A stretch of DNA of 52,292 nucleotides from an uncultured Acidobacteriia bacterium (GTDB lineage: Bacteria; Acidobacteriota; Terriglobia; Bryobacterales; Bryobacteraceae): contig CAIVPR010000046.1 in assembly GCA_903907865.1 (NCBI GenBank), forward strand, positions 1 to 52,292, read 5' to 3'. Of the stretch, positions 33,504-40,137 are shown one piece after another. A model generated the notes under the pieces. It was given only the letters and a program-made list of their open reading frames with translations. It searched no databases and was not told the origin of the DNA. How positions within the stretch are numbered: the first letter of the stretch is position 1; the number at the start of each line of letters is the position of its first letter. The position numbers were made by a program, and so were the translations under genes.

Positions 33504-35048
33504 ATGCACAAATCCAGAAATCCTTTGACAAGACGCGAGGCTCTCCGGAAGGTCGGTAACGGCTTCGGCATGGCGGCGTTCGCGGGCATGCTGGGCCGGT
33601 CGATGGCGCGCGCCGAGGGAGTCGGCGGTGTGGCGCAGCTCGACCATCCCGCCAAGATCAAGCGGGTCATCTTCCTGTTCATGAACGGCGGGCTCTCGAC
33701 GATCGACGCGTTCGATCCCAAGCCCGCGCTGGACAAGTACGACGGCCAGCCGATGCCGGGCGGCTCCATCGCGACCGAGCGGAAGACGGGCGCGCTGATG
33801 AAGTCGCCGTTCACGTTCAAGAAATACGGCCAGTCGGGCATGGACATCAGCGAGCTCTGGCCGAACATTGCCACGCACGCCGACGACATTTGCTGGGTGC
33901 GTTCGGTCTTCACCGAGATCCCCAACCACGAGCCGTCCTGCCTCATGATGAACACCGGGGCCAACCAAGCGGGGCGTCCTTCGATGGGCGCGTGGCTGAC
34001 TTACGGCCTAGGCACGGAAAACCAGAACCTGCCGGGCTACGTGGTGTTGTGCCCGGACCTTCCCACCACCGTCGGCTCCCCGCTGTGGAGCAACGGCTTC
34101 CTGCCCGCCATCAACCAAGGCACCTTCATCGCCAACAAGGTGGCGACACCCGGCGCTGGCGGCATGGGCATGGGCGGCGAAGACGGGATGGACGGCGAGA
34201 TGGAAGCAATGCCGGATATGCCGGAGGAAAAGGACAAGGACGGCAAGGTCAAGTCGAAGAAGGTCGTGGTCGAAAAGAACTTCGACCCCAAGAAGATCCT
34301 CAACTACGTCAACAATCCGAAGTTCTCGCTGACGGAGCAGCGCCGGGAGTTGGATCTCCTCGGCAAACTTGAGAAGCTGCACGCCGACGCGGCGGGTACC
34401 GACCCGCAGGTGGAAGCGGTCATCAAGTCGATGGAAGTCGGCTACCGGATGCAGACGGAAGCGCCCGAGGTGTTCGACATCCGCAAGGAATCGCAGGCGA
34501 CGCTCGACATGTACGGGCCGGGCGACGTGGCTCGGGGTGCCCTGATGGCGGTGCGGCTGGCAGAAAAGGGCGTCCGCATGACCCAGCTCTACTACGCCAA
34601 GGGCGATCCGTGGGATGCGCACGCCGACATTTTCGCCCACAAGATCAATGCCAAGAACTCGGACCAAGCCTTCGCGGCCGTGATCACGGACCTGAAGCAG
34701 CGCGGTTTGTGGAAGGACACGTTGGTGGTGTGCGGGTCGGAATTCGGACGCACGCCGGTGCGGGAGGTTGGCGGCATGGGCGCTGGGGTCAAACGCGGTC
34801 GCGACCACAATCCGCACGGCTTCACGATGTGGCTGGCAGGGGGCGCGGTCAAGGGCGGGACGATTCATGGCTCCACCGATGACTTCGGGTTCCGGGCAGT
34901 GGAGAAGCCGACTCACGTGCATGACATCCATGCGACGATCCTGTACTTGTTGGGGATTGACCACACGAAGCTGACGTACCGGTACAGCGGCCGCGATTTC
35001 CGGCTGACGGATGTCGCGGGCAACGTGCTGCATGATTTGATCGCGTAG
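33504..35048 (+). CDS. DUF1501 family secreted protein (Tat-type signal)
   Basis: 514 residues from the ATG at 33504, with AGGAGAG upstream and 11 bases after the previous stop. The N-terminus NPLTRREALRKVGNGFGMAAFAGML is a twin-arginine type signal. The body matches DUF1501, a sulfatase/alkaline-phosphatase-like fold: RVIFLFMNGGLSTIDAFDPKP, ITDLKQRGLWKDTLVVCGSEFGRTP, GRDHNPHGFTMWLAGGAVKGG and a C-terminal HVHDIHATILYLLGIDH. Residues about 216-258 hold an insertion of Gly/Met then Asp/Glu/Lys residues that looks disordered. Cotranscribed with the DUF1549/DUF1553 gene; the pair is thought to act on extracellular polymers, but this is not established. Confidence 0.88.
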   Translation: MHKSRNPLTRREALRKVGNGFGMAAFAGMLGRSMARAEGVGGVAQLDHPAKIKRVIFLFMNGGLSTIDAFDPKPALDKYDGQPMPGGSIATERKTGALMKSPFTFKKYGQSGMDISELWPNIATHADDICWVRSVFTEIPNHEPSCLMMNTGANQAGRPSMGAWLTYGLGTENQNLPGYVVLCPDLPTTVGSPLWSNGFLPAINQGTFIANKVATPGAGGMGMGGEDGMDGEMEAMPDMPEEKDKDGKVKSKKVVVEKNFDPKKILNYVNNPKFSLTEQRRELDLLGKLEKLHADAAGTDPQVEAVIKSMEVGYRMQTEAPEVFDIRKESQATLDMYGPGDVARGALMAVRLAEKGVRMTQLYYAKGDPWDAHADIFAHKINAKNSDQAFAAVITDLKQRGLWKDTLVVCGSEFGRTPVREVGGMGAGVKRGRDHNPHGFTMWLAGGAVKGGTIHGSTDDFGFRAVEKPTHVHDIHATILYLLGIDHTKLTYRYSGRDFRLTDVAGNVLHDLIA

Positions 35049-35062
35049 TAGTCCGTTGTGGG

Positions 35063-35079
35063 GCAGGTTGGCAACCTGC
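35063..35079. repeat. palindromic hairpin
   Basis: GCAGGTT-GGC-AACCTGC, a perfect 7-bp stem with a 3-base loop, 14 bases after the DUF1501 stop. It is without a U-tract, so it may be a dispersed palindromic unit or a terminator or mRNA-end hairpin. Confidence 0.55.
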
Positions 35080-35100
35080 GGCGGGGTCGCCGACACCGCC

Positions 35101-35119
35101 ACGCGCCCTCAGGGCGCGT
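35101..35119. repeat. palindromic hairpin
   Basis: ACGCGCCCT-C-AGGGCGCGT, a perfect 9-bp inverted repeat with a one-base centre, ending 19 bases before the TTG start of the next gene. Together with the hairpin at 35063 it fills the intergenic gap. Confidence 0.6.
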
Positions 35120-35138
35120 ACCTTCGAAGGAGAAACTA

Positions 35139-36026
35139 TTGCCCACGCCAACGAAACTGTACACACGGTGTGTTTTCGCCATTCTGGCGGGAGCGGCCCT
35201 CGTTTCGGGGCAAGCCGTGGAACCCGGCACGATGCCCGCCCGCTGGGCCACCGGCGGGCCGAACTGCATGGAACTCCCGGCGTGGGAGATCCACGAATAC
35301 AATCCGACCGTCTACATCCTGCGGGAATCCGGCTGCACGCACTACGAAAAGCCGTTCCTCTACCTCTTCTTCGGCAAGACCCGTGCTCTCTTGGTGGACA
35401 CTGGTGCCGGGAAGAGCGATGCCGCGGTGGTAGTCGGCGGCTTGGTCGAGAAGTTCCTCACCCGGGAGAAGCGTGATTCCATCGAACTGGTGGTGAGCCA
35501 TTCGCACGCGCACGGCGACCACATTGCCGGGGACGCAGGCTTCGAGGGCCGACCGAACACCATCTTGGTGAAAGCGACCGTGGACGCGGAGTCAAAGTTC
35601 TACGGCATCAAGACTTGGCCTCAGGACCAAGGCTCCGTCGATCTGGGAGACCGGGTGATCGACGTCCTAGCGATTCCCGGCCACGACGCGGCCCACCTCG
35701 CCTACTACGACCGTCGCACGGGTATCTTCCTGACTGGCGACCACCTGTACCCGGGTCGGCTGTATGTGCGGGATGTTCCGGCCTACCTCGAGAGCACCCG
35801 CCGCATGGTCAAGTTCACAGCCGACAAGCCCGTCTCGCACATCCTCGGCTGCCACATCGAACAGACCTCGACACCGGGCGTGGATTATCCGGTCGGGACC
35901 AAATACCAGCCGGAGGAGCACGGGTTGGCGCTGGGTCGGGCGAATTTATTGGAACTGCTGGAGGCGCTGGAGCGGAATCCGGGGAAGAAGACGGTGCTGC
36001 GGGATATCACCATTGCGCCGAGGTAG
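35139..36026 (+). CDS. secreted metallo-beta-lactamase-fold hydrolase
   Basis: 295 residues from the TTG at 35139, which has AAGGAG seven bases upstream and opens a signal peptide (PTPTKLYTRCVFAILAGAALVSGQA). The zinc-binding signature SHSHAHGDH is at about 120-128, preceded by the strand RALLVDTGAGKSD. Further ligands are likely in IPGHDAAH, FLTGDHLY and ILGCHIEQ. The family includes lactonases, glyoxalase II and beta-lactamases; the distant C-terminal layout does not let me choose a substrate. It lies downstream of the DUF1501 operon across two hairpins and may be independently expressed. Confidence 0.85.
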   Translation: MPTPTKLYTRCVFAILAGAALVSGQAVEPGTMPARWATGGPNCMELPAWEIHEYNPTVYILRESGCTHYEKPFLYLFFGKTRALLVDTGAGKSDAAVVVGGLVEKFLTREKRDSIELVVSHSHAHGDHIAGDAGFEGRPNTILVKATVDAESKFYGIKTWPQDQGSVDLGDRVIDVLAIPGHDAAHLAYYDRRTGIFLTGDHLYPGRLYVRDVPAYLESTRRMVKFTADKPVSHILGCHIEQTSTPGVDYPVGTKYQPEEHGLALGRANLLELLEALERNPGKKTVLRDITIAPR

Positions 36027-36216
36027 TTATTTCCAATCGCAATTCCATTGCCAGCGCGCTGTATTCGAGACAAAGACAATGTCGGATGCAGCATGAATTC
36101 TTCGTTAATTGCCCCACTCGCTCTTTGCCCCCCCCGTTGCGGGAGACTATTTGCTTAGCATGGTCTCAGGACGCACTCCGGTCACAGCCCAAAGAAGGAA
36201 CTCAGGAGAGAATTAC

Positions 36217-36440
36217 TTGAAAAGCATCTATTTGGCACCTGCCATAATCGTCGGCCTGTGTGTCACCTCGACAGGAGGCCGGCGCGGCCAATGTGACTTG
36301 GAAGGTGGCATCGGCACCCGCCATCACCTCCGGCGGTCCCCCCGGCCCCCCTCAGCTTCAGCGGTACCTTCGAGCAATCAGGCAACAGCAGTTGCGAGGG
36401 GAAAATTGTCGTCGCTACGCGCTTCACAAAAGGCGACAAT
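36217..36440 (+). pseudogene. frameshifted remnant of a short secreted-protein gene
   Basis: A TTG at 36217 with AGGAGAG upstream starts a signal-peptide-like stretch (KSIYLAPAIIVGLCVTS). The sensible reading then moves to the next frame (GAANVTWKVASAPAITSGGPP, up to about 36345) and again to the third (LSFSGTFEQSGNSSCEGKIV, from about 36351). The second jump falls in the C-runs TCCCCCCGGCCCCCCTC, so either decay or homopolymer sequencing errors could explain it. The end overlaps the HEPN-like gene on the other strand, so its original 3' part is unclear. This is the only content of the 351-base gap 36027-36377. Confidence 0.45.
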
Positions 36441-37073
36441 GCCCTCAAACAGCGACCGCGCAGCCGTTGCATAGGCCGACAGATCATCCTCTGTCACGAA
36501 TAGATCCTCGCCGGCAAGCGGCATCGCGAGCGGTTCCTGACTATCCAACCAGTGGCCTCCCATTTCTGCCCGAATATCCGCGAAGGCCGGATTCTGAAAG
36601 AGGTCGGGCCGCACCTCCCTGAGTTGCTGGGAAGATCGCCCTTCAGCGTGTTTGACGGAGTTTGCGACCCATCGGAGTTCGCGTATCTTCTCCCATGAAT
36701 GTAGGGACGCCAGATCGATTCCAAGGTTCTTGGTGTACCAATCCTTGACAACGTCAAGATTCGTGTCACGCACGCGATCATACCCGCAATCGAGGCTCAA
36801 CGCACTGAGTTGCTGTTCGACCAGATGATAGAGTCCTGCGGCCATCAGGTTGGCCATGGACTGACGGAGCGAATTCATCGTGTCCCACCACGAATAGCTG
36901 TGATCCCGCGCCCAGTCTGCAACGTCTGCCGGATCGGTATATTCGTCGCCAGGGTAGCTGTTATAGAATTCGTTGGCCTTCTCGTTTGCCCGTTCGTCGA
37001 GGTTGTCGAATACCTTCAGCACGTCGCGTAAAAGATCCTCATTGTAAGCCTCCACCGGCGGCATGATGCGCAT
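36378..37073 (-). CDS. HEPN-like hypothetical protein
   Basis: 231 residues from the ATG at 37073 (a GTG at 37100 would add nine). All-helical and soluble. It opens with an acidic Asn/Glu-rich helix (AYNEDLLRDVLKVFDNLDERANEKANEF), then LRQSMANLMAAGLYHLVEQQLS and the phrase IRELRWVANSVKHAEGRSSQQLREVRPDLF, which resembles HEPN-superfamily nuclease or nucleotide-binding proteins of defence and toxin systems. I do not see a canonical Rx4-6H site, so activity is uncertain. By eye the base composition is clearly less GC-rich than its neighbours, suggesting transfer. A small ORF sits just upstream on the same strand. Confidence 0.6.
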   Translation of the reverse strand: MRIMPPVEAYNEDLLRDVLKVFDNLDERANEKANEFYNSYPGDEYTDPADVADWARDHSYSWWDTMNSLRQSMANLMAAGLYHLVEQQLSALSLDCGYDRVRDTNLDVVKDWYTKNLGIDLASLHSWEKIRELRWVANSVKHAEGRSSQQLREVRPDLFQNPAFADIRAEMGGHWLDSQEPLAMPLAGEDLFVTEDDLSAYATAARSLFEGIVAFCEARSDDNFPLATAVA

Positions 37074-37103
37074 TCGTATATCCCGCGCCACCCAGGGCAC
37101 CCG

Positions 37104-37232
37104 TCATTGTTCCCGCCTCATGTCCTTCGCCATCTTGTCGCCCCGCAGATCGATGAACTTGGAGTACATCTTCACCGGCGGAAGCAAGTTCCACCGCTCC
37201 GAAAGTGTCGCCTTGCTCTCCCCCAGACTCAT
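37104..37232 (-). CDS. possible 42-residue small protein upstream of the HEPN-like gene
   Basis: An ATG at 37232 opens 43 codons to TGA at 37104, ending 30 bases before the HEPN-like ATG (four bases before its alternative GTG). The product is basic and hydrophilic (SERWNLLPPVKMYSKF, DKMAKDMRREQ). No family is recognised. A palindrome lies just upstream. Size and place would suit a small partner or antitoxin, but it could equally be a gene remnant. Confidence 0.35.
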   Translation of the reverse strand: MSLGESKATLSERWNLLPPVKMYSKFIDLRGDKMAKDMRREQ

Positions 37233-37238
37233 CACCGT

Positions 37239-37255
37239 GAGACTATTGTAGTCTC
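37239..37255. promoter_or_regulatory. perfect palindrome between ABC operon end and the small ORF
   Basis: GAGACTA-TTG-TAGTCTC, a perfect 7-bp inverted repeat. On the minus strand it contains TACAAT, a possible -10 box, seven bases before the ATG at 37232, so it could be an operator for the small ORF. Alternatively it is the terminator hairpin of the ABC transporter operon ending at 37272. Confidence 0.4.
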
Positions 37256-37271
37256 TTTGGGATTCCGTGGC

Positions 37272-38087
37272 CTATGCCGCCATCTCCTCAGCTTCCCGTA
37301 TCCCCGAACAAGCCGCCTCCAGCCGCGCGTGGAATTCCATCGCCGCCGAATCCGTCAACCGCGCGGGCGGAGCCACATCCAGCGCCACCTGCGAACCACT
37401 CTCCGGATCCTCCTTCGCCAAGACCACAACCCGCGACGCCAAGAATGCAGCCTCCTGCATGTTGTGCGTCACGAACAGCACCGTAATCCCCGTATCGGCC
37501 CAAAGCTGGCGGATCAACTGCTGCATCTCCCGCCGGGTGCCGGGGTCGAGCGCGCTGAACGCCTCGTCCATCAGCAGGATGCGCGGCTGCATGATCAGCG
37601 CCTGCGCGATCGCCACGCGCTGCTGCATGCCGCCCGAGAGCTGGTCCGGGTATTTCCCGGCGTCGGACTCGCGCAGCCCGATGCGCCGGATGTAATCCAT
37701 CGCCTGGTCCCGCACTTCGCGCCGACGGCGGAAATAGCCCGGCGTCCAGCGGGTCGCCAGGTTGAATTCGCTCACCACCGGGCCGAAGGCGATATTGTCG
37801 AGCACCGTCCGGTCGGGAAACAGCGAGTATTTCTGCGGTACGTAGCCGCGCGTACGGTCCGGGCGGTTGTGCTCCACGCCATCGATCAGCACCCGGCCGG
37901 TTGCGGGCCGCTCCGACCCCAGCACCAGCCGCAACATCGTGGATTTCCCGCAGCCCGTCTGGCCCAGCAGGCAGACGAAATCGCCTTCGCGGATATCGAG
38001 GTTGATGCCGGCACCGACGGCTCCCAGCACTGGACGCAGAGGCTTCCCGTAGGCGACGGTCACATTCTGGATGGCAATCAGCGGCAT
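37272..38087 (-). CDS. ABC transporter ATP-binding protein (urea/guanidine carboxylase locus)
   Basis: 271 residues from the ATG at 38087 (GGGAGG seven bases upstream). Walker A GQTGCGKST, Q-loop region YVPQKYSLFPDRTVLDNI, signature LSGGMQQR, Walker B ILLMDEAF and the switch His in FVTHNM are all present, so it should be an active ATPase of the nitrate/taurine (NitT/TauT) class. It begins two bases after the stop of the permease gene and completes a binding protein-permease-ATPase set. From its position the set takes up urea or guanidine. The C-terminal tail (residues about 220-271) is longer than the minimal domain. Confidence 0.88.
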   Translation of the reverse strand: MPLIAIQNVTVAYGKPLRPVLGAVGAGINLDIREGDFVCLLGQTGCGKSTMLRLVLGSERPATGRVLIDGVEHNRPDRTRGYVPQKYSLFPDRTVLDNIAFGPVVSEFNLATRWTPGYFRRRREVRDQAMDYIRRIGLRESDAGKYPDQLSGGMQQRVAIAQALIMQPRILLMDEAFSALDPGTRREMQQLIRQLWADTGITVLFVTHNMQEAAFLASRVVVLAKEDPESGSQVALDVAPPARLTDSAAMEFHARLEAACSGIREAEEMAA

Positions 38088-38089
38088 CG

Positions 38090-38941
38090 TTACGCCTCCC
38101 GGAACCACGGATGCAGTTGTCTATTGACCACGCGCATCGCCAGATCCACCACAAACAACAACAGCGCCACCCAGAGGACATAGGGAATGATCACGTCCAT
38201 CCCCATGTGGCGGCGCAGAAGCGCGATCCGGTATGCGAGCCCGTCCGTCGACGCGATCATCTCCCCCGCGAACAGGAACAGCATCACGGCCTTCAGGTTC
38301 AGCCGGATGCTGTTCAGCACCCGTGGCAGGATCTGCTTCAGCACCACCGTGTAGGCGATGTCGAAATCGCCGGCGCCCAGTGTGAACGCCTTCACAACCT
38401 GCTCCTGGGGGATGCCCTTCGTGAGGTTGTATACATCCAGGACCACAGTGGGAGCGACGCCGATCACGATCAGCATGATCTTCGATAGCTCGTCGATGCC
38501 GAACGCGATGAAAAGAATCGGGAGCAGCGAAAGGGCCACAATCTTGTCGAAGAACAGCAGAAACCGGAGAAAGAACGCTCCGCAGTACGGGAATAGGCCC
38601 ATGTGGAGCCCCAGCAGCACCGCCGGAACCAGCAGCGCCATGCTGATGGCGAAACGCCGCGAGGTGGCCACGGTGTCCTTCCACAGCATGCTGCCCTTCA
38701 GTTTCTGGGAAAGCGTGGCGGCTTCCGGCAGAGCCTCGTCCTCCTCGGCCGGCTTCAAGACCGCGTCGGACATGCCTTGAACCATCTGCGCCACGGTCGG
38801 CATGACGCGGTCCTCGGGGTTGTCCTTGTGCCTGTCCCGCGAGACTTGGAAGTAGGCGACGATTCCCCCCGCGAACAGCAGCCACGACAGCACAAGGCTG
38901 GCGGTCGCATTCGGTTTGGCGTTTACCGCGAACAAATGCAT
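38090..38941 (-). CDS. ABC transporter permease (urea/guanidine carboxylase locus)
   Basis: 283 residues. One membrane segment at 14-34, then a hydrophilic stretch of about 65 residues (SRDRHKDNPEDRVMP...LKGSMLWKD). The binding-protein-dependent permease core follows, with about five segments and the EAA-like coupling region around QEQVVKAFTLGAGDFDIAYTVVLKQILPRVLNSIRLNLKAVMLF. The long soluble insertion after the first segment is unusual for NitT/TauT permeases, though the transporter type found in urea-carboxylase regions may share it. Starts eight bases after the binding-protein stop. Confidence 0.82.
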   Translation of the reverse strand: MHLFAVNAKPNATASLVLSWLLFAGGIVAYFQVSRDRHKDNPEDRVMPTVAQMVQGMSDAVLKPAEEDEALPEAATLSQKLKGSMLWKDTVATSRRFAISMALLVPAVLLGLHMGLFPYCGAFFLRFLLFFDKIVALSLLPILFIAFGIDELSKIMLIVIGVAPTVVLDVYNLTKGIPQEQVVKAFTLGAGDFDIAYTVVLKQILPRVLNSIRLNLKAVMLFLFAGEMIASTDGLAYRIALLRRHMGMDVIIPYVLWVALLLFVVDLAMRVVNRQLHPWFREA

Positions 38942-38949
38942 AGGGCCCC

Positions 38950-40002
38950 CTAAAGCTTGCCCGACGCGGCCATTTCCATGTAGGACGAGTCGAATTTCAA
39001 ACGCACACGGTCGGCCTTGCCTTGGACGGTGCCGTCCGGGAACTTGATCGCAACGTCGTCGACGGACTTGGAATTATTCCCCAGCAGGCCGTGGTCGAAG
39101 CAGAATTGCCGGACCAGCGCCATGGTCTTCTTAAGGTCGGCCGAGTTGCCGAAGTCGGCGGCGGACTTCGGGGTGTAGAACATTTTGGTGGTGCTGAGCT
39201 GCTCCTTGTAGGAGACGAGGGTGTCGGAGGAGCCTTCCGCAATCCCGGCCAGCACTTTGTCGGCGTTGGGGGCGGACATGAGCGACATCATCTCGTACCA
39301 CGCGCCGGCGAGGGCCTTGGCGAATTTCTTGCCGGAGCCGTCGGGGCGGTCGAGAACATCAGTTCGGACGACAGTGAGGTCGAGGATTTCGCCGGGTATC
39401 TGGGAAGAATTGAACAGCGACGCGACGCCCTTACCTTTGGCGACCTGAGAAACCATTGGCTTCCAAGTCACTACTGCCTGCGCGCTGGCATCGTTGAGGA
39501 AGGCCGCCGCTATGTCGGCATCCGACGTATTGACAAGCTTGACGCGCTTGATCTGATCCCGGAGTCCGCCGATGGTCATGGCGCGGTCGAAAAGATATTC
39601 CGACACGGTCTTCTGGACTAACAGGAGTTTCTTGCCACCGAGGTCCTCTAGCTGCGCGCCATTCCGGGCCAGCAGCGCGTCGTTGCCGTTCGAGTAGTCT
39701 CCGATGACAATCGAGGTGGTCGGCACGCCAGAGGCCGCAGGCATGTCGAGGGCCTCCATGTTGGTCATGGTGCAGGCGTCTATGTTGCGGGCCACAAAGG
39801 CGTCGAGTGATGGCGCGTAGTCGAAGCGCTGAACCTTGATGGTGATACCGTACTTGTCGGCCCACTTCTTCAGGATGCCCGACTTGTTGAGGTAGTGGTA
39901 AGGGGTCCATCCGGCATAGATGGACCAGCCGACGGTGAAAGTAGGTTTCTGGGCCGGGAGTAATCCGGCGGTGAGGAGTACGGCTGCTAGTAGTCGGCGC
40001 AT
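38950..40002 (-). CDS. ABC transporter substrate-binding protein (urea carboxylase region type)
   Basis: 350 residues from the ATG at 40002 with signal peptide RRLLAAVLLTAGLLPAQ. It has the NMT1/TauA-like fold (FTVGWSIYAGWTPYHYLNKSGILKKWADKYGITIKVQRFDYAPSLDAFVARNIDACTMTN) and resembles the binding protein family seen specifically in urea carboxylase regions. First gene of the transporter set. The 135-base gap to the carboxylase gene upstream contains only a short GC hairpin (GTCCC-CTCC-GGGAC), so the transporter may be cotranscribed with the enzymes or have its own promoter. Confidence 0.82.
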   Translation of the reverse strand: MRRLLAAVLLTAGLLPAQKPTFTVGWSIYAGWTPYHYLNKSGILKKWADKYGITIKVQRFDYAPSLDAFVARNIDACTMTNMEALDMPAASGVPTTSIVIGDYSNGNDALLARNGAQLEDLGGKKLLLVQKTVSEYLFDRAMTIGGLRDQIKRVKLVNTSDADIAAAFLNDASAQAVVTWKPMVSQVAKGKGVASLFNSSQIPGEILDLTVVRTDVLDRPDGSGKKFAKALAGAWYEMMSLMSAPNADKVLAGIAEGSSDTLVSYKEQLSTTKMFYTPKSAADFGNSADLKKTMALVRQFCFDHGLLGNNSKSVDDVAIKFPDGTVQGKADRVRLKFDSSYMEMAASGKL

Positions 40003-40137
40003 GGTTTCCACGTAGTTTGAGTGCTGGACTCGGCTACGGGGCCGGGTGCGGGGTACTAATTCAATTCTATCGCGTGGTCCCGGAGGGGACATATATCAAG
40101 TTTTCTATCGGCGGCATTCGCCGTTTCAATTACGCGG

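Noticed and set aside
30622-33531. 969-codon open frame antisense to the DUF1549/DUF1553 gene
   Set aside because: Complement shadow: the sense strand has two CxxCH sites, signal peptide and both family domains; the antisense peptide is His/Val/Arg-rich without motifs.
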